From contig CAJXKW010000024.1 in the NCBI GenBank assembly GCA_913055855.1, forward strand, positions 1 to 32,283: a DNA stretch of 32,283 nucleotides. The letters are read 5' to 3'. Origin of the DNA: an uncultured Limimonas sp. Its GTDB lineage: Bacteria; Pseudomonadota; Alphaproteobacteria; Kiloniellales; Rhodovibrionaceae. Made by a program: the position numbers and the translations under genes. Under the pieces are notes generated by a model. It worked only from the letters and a program-made list of their open reading frames with translations, searched no databases and had not been told where the DNA came from. Positions 9,695 to 17,513 of the stretch are shown here, piece after piece. Position 1 is the stretch's first letter. Every line of letters begins with the position of its first letter.

Positions 9695-9970
9695 ATGCCC
9701 ATGCGCCTCGTCACCTATGAGCCGCAGAACCCGGCGAACAAGAAGGCGATCAAAAACGAGATCAAGGCCTACAAGGAATGGCGTGAAATCAACGAGTCCG
9801 TGTACCTTATCGTCACGGCGGATCCACCCAAGCGCATGTACGCCCGCATGAAGAAGCACATCGACGACGACGACAAGCTCTACATCTTCAACATCACCCA
9901 ACCCGCCGCCGGCACCGGGCCGGACACGCTGAACGACTGGGTGAAGGCGAATTTGCCGAGTTGGAAGTAA
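9695..9970 (+). CDS. Small SinR/Cas2-like fold protein
   Basis: Predicted 91-aa cytoplasmic protein. The pattern is short beta strand MRLVTYEP, a lysine-rich helix (NPANKKAIKNEIKAYKEW), strand SVYLIVTAD, helix PPKRMYARMKKHI, acidic turn DDDDK, and strand LYIFNITQP. This is the ferredoxin-like arrangement seen in small 'SinR family' proteins that structurally resemble Cas2/VapD. Those are not the Bacillus SinR repressor, and their function is unknown. The start has GGAAGG 9 nt upstream. No cas1 or CRISPR array is nearby, so a CRISPR role is not supported. It is isolated, convergent with higA, and preceded by a long inverted repeat. Confidence 0.72.
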   Translation: MPMRLVTYEPQNPANKKAIKNEIKAYKEWREINESVYLIVTADPPKRMYARMKKHIDDDDKLYIFNITQPAAGTGPDTLNDWVKANLPSWK

Positions 9971-10036
9971 CCAGCGTCCGGCGACACCACTTTGCCGATC
10001 GGCGCCCCAGTCCGGGACCGCTGCTCGCGACCCGAC

Positions 10037-10315
10037 CTAAGCGGGTTCACGCCGCTTACGCTCCCGAGCGCGCTGAAGATCGTAGCTCTGCTGCAAAGCC
10101 AGCCATGTTTCAGCGGTGCTGCCGCACACACCCTCAAGCTGCAGGGCGAGCTCAGGCGTGATCGATCGGGCTTCATTGAGAATGTCACGGAGCATACGCC
10201 GCGAAATCCCTAACGTCGCAGCCATCTCGGACTTCGACATGCCGAGCGTCGGCAGCACATCCTCACGCAGAATCTCGCCCGGATGCGTTGCCGTGTGGGC
10301 CGGTGCCTCGGTCAT
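10037..10315 (-). CDS. higA: HigA-family antitoxin (XRE-type HTH)
   Basis: Antitoxin and autorepressor (92 aa) of a HigBA type II module. The family-typical N-terminus HPGEILREDVLPTLGMS is followed by a helix-turn-helix (MAATLGISRRMLRDILNE) and the HigA hallmark ITPELALQLEGVCGSTAETWLALQ. The ATG chosen lies 1 nt after the toxin stop; an in-frame ATG six codons earlier would overlap the toxin gene. The toxin-first order fits HigBA. It converges on the SinR-like gene. Confidence 0.9.
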   Translation of the reverse strand: MTEAPAHTATHPGEILREDVLPTLGMSKSEMAATLGISRRMLRDILNEARSITPELALQLEGVCGSTAETWLALQQSYDLQRARERKRREPA

Positions 10316-10316
10316 T

Positions 10317-10592
10317 TCAATGATAATCCTCAATGTTCACATCGACGGCGCCTTGATCCCAACGCCATGTAATCCGCCAATTCCCCGTCACGACCACGGC
10401 GTACGTGCCGGCGCGTCCGCCCTTCAGGCCATGGAAGCCCCAACCCGGGATGTTCATGGCCTCCGGTTTGTCCGCATGGTGCAACGTCCGCAGGATACGT
10501 CGCACACGGCTCACATTCTGAACCGGAAGCTTCGCGGCATCGTTGCTCTCCCAATAGCGCTTGAGCCCTTTATCGCGGAATGAATGAATCAT
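10317..10592 (-). CDS. higB: HigB/RelE-family toxin
   Basis: Ribosome-dependent mRNA interferase of the HigB-1 group (91 aa). It begins IHSFRDKGLKRYWE. It has the conserved MNIPGWGFHGLKGGRAGTYA core and the terminal GNWRITWRWD...DVNIEDYH, the C-terminal His/Tyr region typical of active family members. It looks intact. It lies 115 bp downstream of valS on the same strand, and higA follows after 1 nt. It is likely autoregulated by the HigA product. Confidence 0.9.
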   Translation of the reverse strand: MIHSFRDKGLKRYWESNDAAKLPVQNVSRVRRILRTLHHADKPEAMNIPGWGFHGLKGGRAGTYAVVVTGNWRITWRWDQGAVDVNIEDYH

Positions 10593-10707
10593 GAGTCGCT
10601 CGGCGTCGCCTGTAAAGCGGCGCGGCGGCTGGGAATAGGACGCGAAATGGCAAGGCGTCGGTCACGTTGGCTGCGTTTTCCGGCAAGTTTGGGTGCCGTG
10701 ACGCCCC

Positions 10708-13425
10708 CTACCCCTGCAGCCGCGCCAGCGCCTGCTTGAGCTTGTCGCGCGCTGCCACGGCCTCGTCGCGGCGTTCACGTTCGGTCTCCACCACTTCGGC
10801 GGGTGCCTTGGCGGTGAAGCCCTCGCTGTTGAGCTTCCCCTCGTGGCGCTGGACGTCCTTGTCCAGCCGGGCGATCTCCTTCTCCAGGCGCTGGCGCTCC
10901 TGGGCGACGTCGACGAGCCCTTCCAGCGGCATCACGGCCGTCGCCTCGTCGATCAGAAACTGCGCCGCGTTGGCCGGCGCCGCGGCCTCGGACAGCTCCA
11001 GGGAATCCAGCTTCGCCAGGGTCTTGATCAGCGTCGCATGATCCTCCAGCCGGCGCCGCGTCGTTGCGTTCGCCCCCGAGACCAGGAGCGGCGCCTCGGC
11101 CTTATTGGGCACGTTCATCTCGCCGCGCACCGTGCGCACCGCACCGATGGCGCGCGCCACCCAGTCCATTTCCGCCTCGGCATCGGCGTCGATGAGGGCG
11201 TGCTCGGGCTGCGGCCACCACGCCGTGATGAGCCGATGGCCCGGACCGCCGCCGAAGTGCTCCCAGAGTTCCTCGGTGATGAAGGGCATGAACGGGTGCA
11301 GCAGGTGGAGCAGCCGCTGCATCACCCACGCGATGGTCGCCCGCGTCTCCGCGCGCGCGGCCTCGTCCTCGCCGGTGAGCACGGGCTTGGCGAACTCGAT
11401 GTACCAGTCGCAGAACTGGTGCCAGGTGAACTGATAGAGCGCACCGGCCGCGTCGTTGAAGCGGTAGGCGGCCAGCGCTTCGTCCACCGCCTCGGCCGCC
11501 CGCACGGTCTTGGCGATGGCCCAGCGGTTCACCGTGAGCTGCACGCGCTCGGGGTCGAACTGCGGGTCCCGCGCGACATTGTGGAGCTGGCAGAAACGCG
11601 CGGCGTTCCACAGCTTGGTGGCGAAGTTGCGGTAACCCGCGACGCGCTCCTCGGAGAGCTTGATGTCCCGCCCCTGCGCGGACAGCGCGACCAGGGTGAA
11701 GCGCAGCGCGTCCGCGCCGTAACGCTGGCAGATGTCCAGGGGATCGATGACGTTGCCCTTGGACTTGGACATCTTCTGCCCATAGGCGTCGCGCACCAGG
11801 GCGTGGATATAGACGTCCTTGAACGGGACGTCGCCCATGAAGTGCAGGCCCATCATCATCATCCGGGCGACCCAGAAGAAGATGATGTCGAAGCCGGTCA
11901 CCAGGACGTCGGTGGGATAATAGGTCTGCAGCGCCCGCGTCTGCTCCGGCCAGCCCAGCGTGGAGAACGGCCAGAGGGCCGAGCTGAACCAGGTATCCAG
12001 GACGTCCGGGTCCCGGCGCAGCAGGATCAGCTCGCCCGCGTCGGCCTTCGCGCGCTGCTCGTCGCTCGGCGCGTCCTCACTCGCCAGCACGGCTGCCGGC
12101 TTGCCGAATTGCCGCTCGGCATCCGCCCTGGCGTCCTCCGCCGTCTCCGCGACAAAGATGGTGTCATCCGGCCCGTACCACGCGGGAATCTGGTGCCCCC
12201 ACCAGATCTGGCGCGAGATGCACCACGGCTGGATGTTGCGCATCCACTCGTTGTAGAGGTTCGTCCAGTGCGGCGGGACGAACCGCGTCCGCCCGTCCTC
12301 GACGGCCTTGATCGCGGGCTGCGCCAGGGTCTTGGCGTCGACGTACCACTGGTCGGTCAGCCAGGGCTCGATGGCCACGTCCGAGCGGTCGCCGTGCGGG
12401 ACCATGTGCGTGTGGTTGTCGATCTGGGCGACGAGGCCCTGGTCCTGGAGGTCCTGCACGACGCGCTGGCGCGCGGTGTAGCGGTCCAGCCCGCGGTACG
12501 CCTCGGGCACGTTCGCGTTCAGGCAGGCGTCGCGGTCCAGGATGTTAATGATCGCCAGATCGTTGCGACGGCCCACCTCGAAGTCGTTGAAGTCGTGCGC
12601 CGGGGTGATCTTGACCGCGCCGCTGCCCTGCTCGGGGTCGGCGTGGGTATCGGCAACGATGGGGATGCGTCGGCCCACCAGCGGCAGAACGACGTGCTTG
12701 CCCACGAGATGGGCGTAGCGTTCGTCCTCGGGGTGCACGGCCACGCCGGTGTCGCCCAGCATGGTCTCCGGGCGCGTGGTGGCGACGGTGAGGTAGACGC
12801 CGTCCTCGCCCTCCACGGGATAGCGGAAGTGCCAGAGCTTGCCCTGCACTTCCTCCTGGTTGACCTCCAGGTCCGAGATCGCCGTGTGCAGCTTGGGATC
12901 CCAGTTGACCAGGCGCTGGTCGCGGTAGATCAGCCCCTCGCGGTGGAGCTGGACAAAGACCCTGGCGACGGCCTGCGAGAGCCCGTCGTCCATGGTGAAG
13001 CGCTCACGCGACCAGTCGGGCGATGCGCCCAGGTGCGTGAGCTGCTGCGTGATCGTCCCGCCGGATTCCTGCTTGAAGCGCCAGACGCGCTCCAGGAAGC
13101 GCTCGCGACCCATGGCCTGGGCGGAGCTGCCCTCCTTGGCGAGCTGGCGCTCCACCACGGACTGCGTGGCAATCCCCGCGTGGTCCTGTCCGGGCTGCCA
13201 GAGCGCGTCGTAACCGGCCATCCGCTTCTGCCGGATGAGCACATCCTGGAGCGTGAACGTCAGGGCGTGGCCCATGTGCAGGCTGCCCGTGACGTTGGGC
13301 GGCGGCATCATGATGGTATAGGGCTGCGCACCGCTGTCGGGGTCACACTGGAACGCCCCGGCGTCGCGCCAGATCTCGTAAAATTTCGCTTCGATATCGG
13401 TCGGGCTGAAGGTTTTGTCCAGCAT
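10708..13425 (-). CDS. valS: Valyl-tRNA synthetase
   Basis: Class I aminoacyl-tRNA synthetase charging tRNA-Val (905 aa, normal bacterial size). It has PPPNVTGSLHMGHAL with the HIGH-type motif at residues 50-53, the CP1 editing domain (TTRPETMLGDTGVAVHP), QKMSKSKGNVIDP with KMSKS at 551-555, an anticodon-binding domain, and a C-terminal coiled-coil arm. An in-frame start 22 codons earlier exists, but the protein family starts at MLDKTFSPTDIE, with AGGGA about 10 nt upstream. It is transcribed toward higBA. Confidence 0.98.
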   Translation of the reverse strand: MLDKTFSPTDIEAKFYEIWRDAGAFQCDPDSGAQPYTIMMPPPNVTGSLHMGHALTFTLQDVLIRQKRMAGYDALWQPGQDHAGIATQSVVERQLAKEGSSAQAMGRERFLERVWRFKQESGGTITQQLTHLGASPDWSRERFTMDDGLSQAVARVFVQLHREGLIYRDQRLVNWDPKLHTAISDLEVNQEEVQGKLWHFRYPVEGEDGVYLTVATTRPETMLGDTGVAVHPEDERYAHLVGKHVVLPLVGRRIPIVADTHADPEQGSGAVKITPAHDFNDFEVGRRNDLAIINILDRDACLNANVPEAYRGLDRYTARQRVVQDLQDQGLVAQIDNHTHMVPHGDRSDVAIEPWLTDQWYVDAKTLAQPAIKAVEDGRTRFVPPHWTNLYNEWMRNIQPWCISRQIWWGHQIPAWYGPDDTIFVAETAEDARADAERQFGKPAAVLASEDAPSDEQRAKADAGELILLRRDPDVLDTWFSSALWPFSTLGWPEQTRALQTYYPTDVLVTGFDIIFFWVARMMMMGLHFMGDVPFKDVYIHALVRDAYGQKMSKSKGNVIDPLDICQRYGADALRFTLVALSAQGRDIKLSEERVAGYRNFATKLWNAARFCQLHNVARDPQFDPERVQLTVNRWAIAKTVRAAEAVDEALAAYRFNDAAGALYQFTWHQFCDWYIEFAKPVLTGEDEAARAETRATIAWVMQRLLHLLHPFMPFITEELWEHFGGGPGHRLITAWWPQPEHALIDADAEAEMDWVARAIGAVRTVRGEMNVPNKAEAPLLVSGANATTRRRLEDHATLIKTLAKLDSLELSEAAAPANAAQFLIDEATAVMPLEGLVDVAQERQRLEKEIARLDKDVQRHEGKLNSEGFTAKAPAEVVETERERRDEAVAARDKLKQALARLQG

Positions 13426-13489
13426 GGCGCCGCGTCCCTGTGAGCAAGTATTTACTTTAAGCGGCGCAAACCTACCCAAAACGGCGAAC

Positions 13490-13518
13490 AAAACAAGGGG
13501 CGAGCCGCGGCCCGCCCC
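13490..13518 (-). terminator. Rho-independent terminator of hemN
   Basis: Read on the minus strand: GGGGCG, a 10-nt GC-rich loop, CGCCCC, then TTGTTTTG. It lies 43 nt beyond the hemN stop and upstream of valS, separating the rpoH/hemN unit from valS. Confidence 0.7.
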
Positions 13519-13560
13519 GTGCCGGCTATCGCCGTCCGTGCGCCCGACGCCGCAGCGCGC

Positions 13561-14910
13561 TCACACCGCCGTGGCGTGGCGGCGCTCGCTGTTCTGAAGA
13601 TAGGCGTCGAACGCCGACGCGGCCGTGCGCACCAGCAGGCGGTACGTGTCCGGCACCGTGACCACGTAGCCGTCGCGCTGGACGACGCCGTCGGCGACCA
13701 TGTCGTCGAGTTGGTCCAGCGCATCGTGGAAGATCGCCGGATCGAAACCGTGCTCGCGGGCGACGGCGGCAGCATCGACGGTGAGATCGCACATCAGCCG
13801 GCCGATGACGTCACCGCGCAGCCGGTCCTCGGCCGTCAGCTCGATGCCGCGCTCGATGGGCAGCTCGCCGCGGTCCAGCATCTCGGCGTAATCGCGCACC
13901 GCCTTGACGTTCTGTGCGTGCCCCTGTGGCAGGCCGCCGATCGCCGATACGCCGAGCCCGACCAGCGCCTGGGCGTTGTCCGTGGTATACCCCTGGAAGT
14001 TCCGGTGCAGCTCGCCTGCCGCGTGCGCCTGCGCCATGGGATCCTTCGGATGGGCGAAGTGATCCAGCCCGATGGGCACGTAGCCGCCGTCGCGGAGCGT
14101 GGCGCTGGCGCGGTCGAACTGGTCCAGGCGCTGCTGCGCCGTAGGCAAGTCATCCTCGGAGATCAGCCGCTGATGCTTCTTCATCCACGGCACGTGGGCA
14201 TAGCCGAACAGCGCCACGCGGTCGGGCGACAGCGTCATCAGCCGCTGCACCGTCGCCACCGTGCCGGGCGCGGTCTGATGCGGCAGCCCGTACATCAGGT
14301 CGATGTTGAGCCCGTTGACCCCGCGGGCGCGCAGCATATCCACGACATCCCGCGTGGTCTCGAACGGCTGGATGCGGTTGACCGCTTTCTGCACTTCGGG
14401 GTCCAGGTCCTGGACGCCGATGCTGGCGCGCGTCAGCCCGATCTCGGCGAGCGCGTCGGCGGCCGATTCCTTGAACCCGCGCGGATCGACCTCGACCGCA
14501 ATCTCCACATTGTCGGTAAAGGTGAAGTGCTTGCGCAGCCGGTCGAACAGGGCGTGGAACTGATCCGGCGAAAGAATTGTGGGACTGCCGCCGCCCATGT
14601 GCACGTGTGTCACACGGCGCGTATCGCCCAACTGCTCCGCGACACGGTCGATCTCCTGGAGGAGATAGTCCATGTAGTGCCGAATCGGTTCGGGCCGGTT
14701 CACCACCGTGGTAAGGCAGCCACAGAACCAGCAGAGCGTGTCGCAAAACGGTATGTGAATGTACAGCGACAGGTCGGTGTCACTGTCCAGATGGGCCAGC
14801 CACTGACCGTACCGGCTACCGTCGACGCCCGCATGGAAGTGCGGCGCGGTCGGGTAGCTGGTGTAACGCGGCACGCGCGCGTCGTACTTGGTGATGAGAT
14901 CCGGCGTCAT
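13561..14910 (-). CDS. hemN: Oxygen-independent coproporphyrinogen III oxidase (radical SAM)
   Basis: Converts coproporphyrinogen III to protoporphyrinogen IX without oxygen (449 aa; HemN is about 450-460). The radical-SAM cluster motif is complete: C56-x3-C60-x2-C63 plus C65 in IPFCDTLCWFCGC. It is followed by the SAM-binding HMGGGSPT segment, GVQDLDPEVQKAVNRIQ and a C-terminal HemN domain with GVSAIGGLPQGHAQN. I preferred the ATG of MTPDLITKYD; an upstream in-frame start 12 codons earlier has no family match. It lies 83 nt downstream of the rpoH gene and may be co-transcribed with it. I looked for an FNR box upstream and found none. Confidence 0.96.
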   Translation of the reverse strand: MTPDLITKYDARVPRYTSYPTAPHFHAGVDGSRYGQWLAHLDSDTDLSLYIHIPFCDTLCWFCGCLTTVVNRPEPIRHYMDYLLQEIDRVAEQLGDTRRVTHVHMGGGSPTILSPDQFHALFDRLRKHFTFTDNVEIAVEVDPRGFKESAADALAEIGLTRASIGVQDLDPEVQKAVNRIQPFETTRDVVDMLRARGVNGLNIDLMYGLPHQTAPGTVATVQRLMTLSPDRVALFGYAHVPWMKKHQRLISEDDLPTAQQRLDQFDRASATLRDGGYVPIGLDHFAHPKDPMAQAHAAGELHRNFQGYTTDNAQALVGLGVSAIGGLPQGHAQNVKAVRDYAEMLDRGELPIERGIELTAEDRLRGDVIGRLMCDLTVDAAAVAREHGFDPAIFHDALDQLDDMVADGVVQRDGYVVTVPDTYRLLVRTAASAFDAYLQNSERRHATAV

Positions 14911-14993
14911 GGTGTAAACAAAGCATGACGCCGGCCCCGCGCGCAAGGGTTCAATTCAACTAGACACCGGTCCGGTCGCCAAACCGGCATCGA

Positions 14994-15893
14994 TCAACCG
15001 CCCGTCGCCGTTTCCGGGAGAGGTTCGTGCGCACTGGTTGCGCTTTGCAGGACGCGGCGGCGCAGTTCCTGGAGCGCCCGGTGCTCGATCTGGCGCACGC
15101 GCTCCTTGCTGATCCCAAGCTCCTCGCCCAGGTCCGCCAGCGTGGTCGCCTCCTCCTTGAGGTGACGCTCCTGGATGATGTGCTGATCCCGGGCGGGCAA
15201 CCGCGTCAGCGCCGCCTTGAGCCAGCGACTCCGGACCGCATTGTCGTTGTTGCGCTGAATTCGGTCTTCCGGGGACGGTCCGTCGTCGACCAGCAGGTCC
15301 TGCCACTCCGAGCTCCCGTCTTCGCCGATGGGCGCGTTGGCGGACTGATCCGGGCCGGACAGCCGCGCCTCCATGTTCTCCACCTGGGTAAGCTGGACCT
15401 TGAGGCGATCGGCGATCTGCTGACGCTGATCCGTGTCATCGGTGGTGCCGCCATCGGCGTTCGCGATCATCGCCCGCAGCCGGCGCAGGTTGAAGAACAG
15501 CGCCTTTTCCTGCGTGGTCGTGCCGAGCCGCACCATGGACCAGTTGCGCAGGACGAAATCCTGCACGGCGGCGCGAATCCACCAGATCGCGTAGGTGGAG
15601 AAACGCACCTCGCGGGTGTGGTCGAACCGGGCGGCCGCCTGCATCAGCCCCAGGTTCCCCTCCTGCAGCAGGTCGGACATGGACAGGCCATAGCCGCGAT
15701 ATGCCGTCGCCTGGCTGACCACGAGGCGCGCGTGCGCATCGACCAGCTTGTGCAGGGCGCTCTCGTCCTTGTCCTCGACCCAGCGGCGGGCAAGGTCTTC
15801 CTCTTCCTCGCGGGAGAGAAGCGGGGCCTTCATCGCATTCCGGATGAAGCGCTGGGCCGCCCCTTGGCTGTCGCTCGTTGCTGTCATCGCCAT
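14994..15893 (-). CDS. rpoH: RNA polymerase sigma factor RpoH (sigma-32; RpoHII-like by context)
   Basis: Alternative sigma factor of the heat-shock class (299 aa). Region 2 carries LLQEGNLGLMQAAARFD and FSTYAIWWIRAAVQDFVLR. The RpoH box QEKALFFNLRR lies at about 128-138, which separates it from RpoD/RpoS. The C-terminal region 4.2 HTH is LADLGEELGISKERVRQIEHRAL. The N-terminal ATG has a second ATG two codons later; either is possible. It follows chrR by 67 nt and has its own promoter of the same TGATCC-N18-TA type as the lipid operon. In Rhodobacter sphaeroides the second RpoH (RpoHII) is induced by RpoE under singlet oxygen, so the placement suggests that role here; this is inference from context. 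Confidence 0.93.
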   Translation of the reverse strand: MAMTATSDSQGAAQRFIRNAMKAPLLSREEEEDLARRWVEDKDESALHKLVDAHARLVVSQATAYRGYGLSMSDLLQEGNLGLMQAAARFDHTREVRFSTYAIWWIRAAVQDFVLRNWSMVRLGTTTQEKALFFNLRRLRAMIANADGGTTDDTDQRQQIADRLKVQLTQVENMEARLSGPDQSANAPIGEDGSSEWQDLLVDDGPSPEDRIQRNNDNAVRSRWLKAALTRLPARDQHIIQERHLKEEATTLADLGEELGISKERVRQIEHRALQELRRRVLQSATSAHEPLPETATGG

Positions 15894-15905
15894 GATCCGT
15901 TTTCC

Positions 15906-15946
15906 GCAGCCGTTTCCATCCTGTCCGAGTGTACGAAAACGGCTGC
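15906..15946. repeat. Inverted repeat overlapping the rpoH promoter
   Basis: GCAGCCGTTTC (15906-15916) pairs with GAAAACGGCTGC (15935-15946, one bulged A) across an 18-nt loop. The predicted -10 of the rpoH promoter (15928-15933) lies inside the loop. It could be a weak terminator for the rpoE-chrR transcript or a site affecting rpoH initiation. Confidence 0.65.
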
Positions 15947-15957
15947 GGCCCGGATCA
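15928..15957 (-). promoter_or_regulatory. Predicted RpoE-type (ECF11) promoter of rpoH
   Basis: On the minus strand TGATCC (15952-15957), exactly 18 nt, then TACACT (15928-15933). The -35 matches the R. sphaeroides RpoE consensus (TGATCC-N18-TAAGA, from memory) and the -10 shares TA. The -35 starts 3 nt after the chrR stop codon. Confidence 0.7.
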
Positions 15958-15960
15958 GGC

Positions 15961-16659
15961 TCACATGTCGACGAAAAGGTTCAGGAAACGCCCCACCGGC
16001 CCGGTCATGCGCAGCGGGGCGGTGGTCACGATCAGGCAGGTGCAACCTTCCGGGTCGGCCACCGGCCGGTGGGTGACGTGATCGTCCACGGCCGAGACGT
16101 CGCCCGGCAGGTAGTGGCGGCCGGTGTCGGTGAACCCGCCTTCAAGGACGAGGGTGTACTCGTCGCCGTCATGCGTGTGGTTGGGCACGCTCGCACCCCC
16201 CGCCATGCGCAGCAGGCGCGTCTTGTAGCCGTTCTGCTCGTGCTCGGGCAGAAGCTGGTACTCGGCGATCTGCCCGCTGCGCTCCTTCCAGCTCAGCGCG
16301 CTCAGATCGTCGGTGCCCAGATAGCGCCGTAGCGGGGCCGGCAGCTCGCCGTCGCCCGCCTGCCCGCGCGGCGCCCCGGCGCGCTGGCCCGCAACGGCCG
16401 CGGCCTTGGCGCCCGACACGTTAAAAGCCGGCCCGTCCTCGTCCAGGCGCGCCATGACCTTGTCGAGGGTGTCGCTGGCCAGACTCTCCGGCTCCAGGTC
16501 CTCGATCATGCTGCCGCCCACGGCTTCGAAATCCCGGACCGTCCGGCGGCTCTCCGGCGCCAGCGAGAGATGGCTGACCACGAAGAGCGCCAACGGCTCG
16601 GGCAAGGTTCCTGCCGCATAATCGAAGAGAAGTTCCTCCGGCGGTGTATGTGCAACCAT
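15961..16659 (-). CDS. chrR: ChrR-family anti-sigma factor lacking the N-terminal CxxC zinc site
   Basis: Cytoplasmic zinc-binding anti-sigma factor that holds RpoE until singlet oxygen or peroxides appear (232 aa). It has an N-terminal anti-sigma domain (about 1-80) with LLFDYAAGTL and VGGSMIEDLEPE, and a C-terminal cupin (about 110-225). The cupin metal site is complete: H161, H163, E167 and H197. The anti-sigma-domain zinc site is not. The family motif H-x3-C-x2-C reads SHLSLAPES, so His4 and His30 remain but Ala34 and Ser37 replace the two cysteines. I confirmed this on the nucleotide sequence. Its ATG overlaps the rpoE stop by one base (TAATG). The family call is firm; the mode of sigma control is uncertain because of the missing ligands. 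Confidence 0.92.
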   Translation of the reverse strand: MVAHTPPEELLFDYAAGTLPEPLALFVVSHLSLAPESRRTVRDFEAVGGSMIEDLEPESLASDTLDKVMARLDEDGPAFNVSGAKAAAVAGQRAGAPRGQAGDGELPAPLRRYLGTDDLSALSWKERSGQIAEYQLLPEHEQNGYKTRLLRMAGGASVPNHTHDGDEYTLVLEGGFTDTGRHYLPGDVSAVDDHVTHRPVADPEGCTCLIVTTAPLRMTGPVGRFLNLFVDM

Positions 16660-17315
16660 TATTGTACGTCCTCCAGCATCGTCCGCAGCCGCGTCATTGC
16701 AAGACGCAACCTTGATTTCACGGTCCCCAGCGGAAGTTCTGTTTCTTTTGCTATGGCGCTGTGGGACTTATCTTCAAAGAAGGCCATGCGCAGGAGCATG
16801 GCCTGCTGGTCGGGCAGCGACCGGACCGCCTGGTGCAGGCGATCGCTGCGCTGCTCCGCGGCCACCGCCACGTCGGGCGGCTCGTCCGCTTCCGGCTCCA
16901 GCCGGGAGTAATCGGATTCCGCCTCCGGCCACTTTTCGCGACGAATGGCGTCGATGCGTTTGTTCCGCGCGATCGTATAGATCCACGTGCTCACCGCGGC
17001 CTGACGGCGATCGAAAAGATGCGCGCGCCGCCATACGGTAAGCATCACCTCCTGGGTGAGTTCCTCCGCCAGTACGCCGTCCGCGCCGAGCCGGCGCAGA
17101 TAGGCCTTTACGCGCGGACCGTAGTAGGCGAAAAGTTCCTTGAACGCCTCACGATCCCGGTTTTCCGCGATGGATTCCAGAAGCTCGGCCGACACCTTGG
17201 CACCCGCCTCGTCATGACACGACTGATTGGACGTACGTGCCCGACGTTGTACGCCGCCAAGGTTCTGCGCCGCAACCCATGTCGCGCCTATCGGCTGGGT
17301 AACATCAACGTGCAT
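16659..17315 (-). CDS. rpoE: ECF sigma factor RpoE (ChrR partner, ECF11 type)
   Basis: ECF sigma factor (218 aa) that would direct the photo-oxidative stress regulon. The region 2 sequence is RDREAFKELFAYYGPRVKAYLRRLGAD, then ELTQEVMLTVWRRAHLFD and STWIYTIARNKRIDAIRRE. Region 4 is LPDQQAMLLRMAFFEDKSHSAIAKE with the HTH LPLGTVKSRLRLAMTRLR. I chose the ATG giving MHVDVTQPIG because GAGG lies 6 nt upstream; this yields a roughly 40-residue leader before the sigma-2 domain. A GTG (AKVSAELL) nearer the domain is an alternative. It is co-transcribed with chrR and divergent from the lipid operon. A candidate autoregulatory promoter lies just upstream. Confidence 0.92.
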   Translation of the reverse strand: MHVDVTQPIGATWVAAQNLGGVQRRARTSNQSCHDEAGAKVSAELLESIAENRDREAFKELFAYYGPRVKAYLRRLGADGVLAEELTQEVMLTVWRRAHLFDRRQAAVSTWIYTIARNKRIDAIRREKWPEAESDYSRLEPEADEPPDVAVAAEQRSDRLHQAVRSLPDQQAMLLRMAFFEDKSHSAIAKETELPLGTVKSRLRLAMTRLRTMLEDVQ

Positions 17316-17336
17316 AACCAACCTCGCGTTTTTCCT

Positions 17337-17365
17337 GGCTACGCGCCGGAACGGCGACTGGATGT
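17337..17365 (-). promoter_or_regulatory. Possible autoregulatory RpoE-type promoter of rpoE-chrR
   Basis: On the minus strand ACATCC (17360-17365), 18 nt, then TAGCC (17337-17341). Only ATCC and TA match the pattern of the stronger sites, but spacing and placement, about 20 nt before the rpoE start, are right. Confidence 0.4.
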
Positions 17366-17459
17366 CACAGCGTGTCAAATTTTTGCCGCTCGACAGGAAT
17401 TGCGAGGCCAACCTAGCTTTCGCCCGCTTCCCGGACCGCCGGTGCGCCGCCGGTGGACG

Positions 17460-17488
17460 TGATCCGGGCAGCACATCCCGACGTACAG
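17460..17488 (+). promoter_or_regulatory. Predicted RpoE-type promoter of the lipid operon
   Basis: TGATCC (17460-17465), 18 nt, TACAG (17484-17488). The start codon of the FAD oxidoreductase is about 25 nt further on, preceded by AAGGA. The -35 and spacing are the same as in front of rpoH. Confidence 0.72.
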
Positions 17489-17513
17489 GTTGAGACAACA
17501 AGGATGGGAACGC

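Noticed and set aside
9695..9970. CRISPR-associated Cas2
   Set aside because: No repeats with spacers, no cas1 or other cas gene; only a fold-level resemblance.
10843..13443. Long open frame opposite valS
   Set aside because: Antisense shadow of an undoubted valyl-tRNA synthetase; no recognisable domain.
14911..14993. FNR/Anr box or RpoE site upstream of hemN
   Set aside because: TTGAATTGAACCC is not a TTGAT-N4-ATCAA palindrome, and TGATCG at about 15000 is followed after 18 nt by GACCG.
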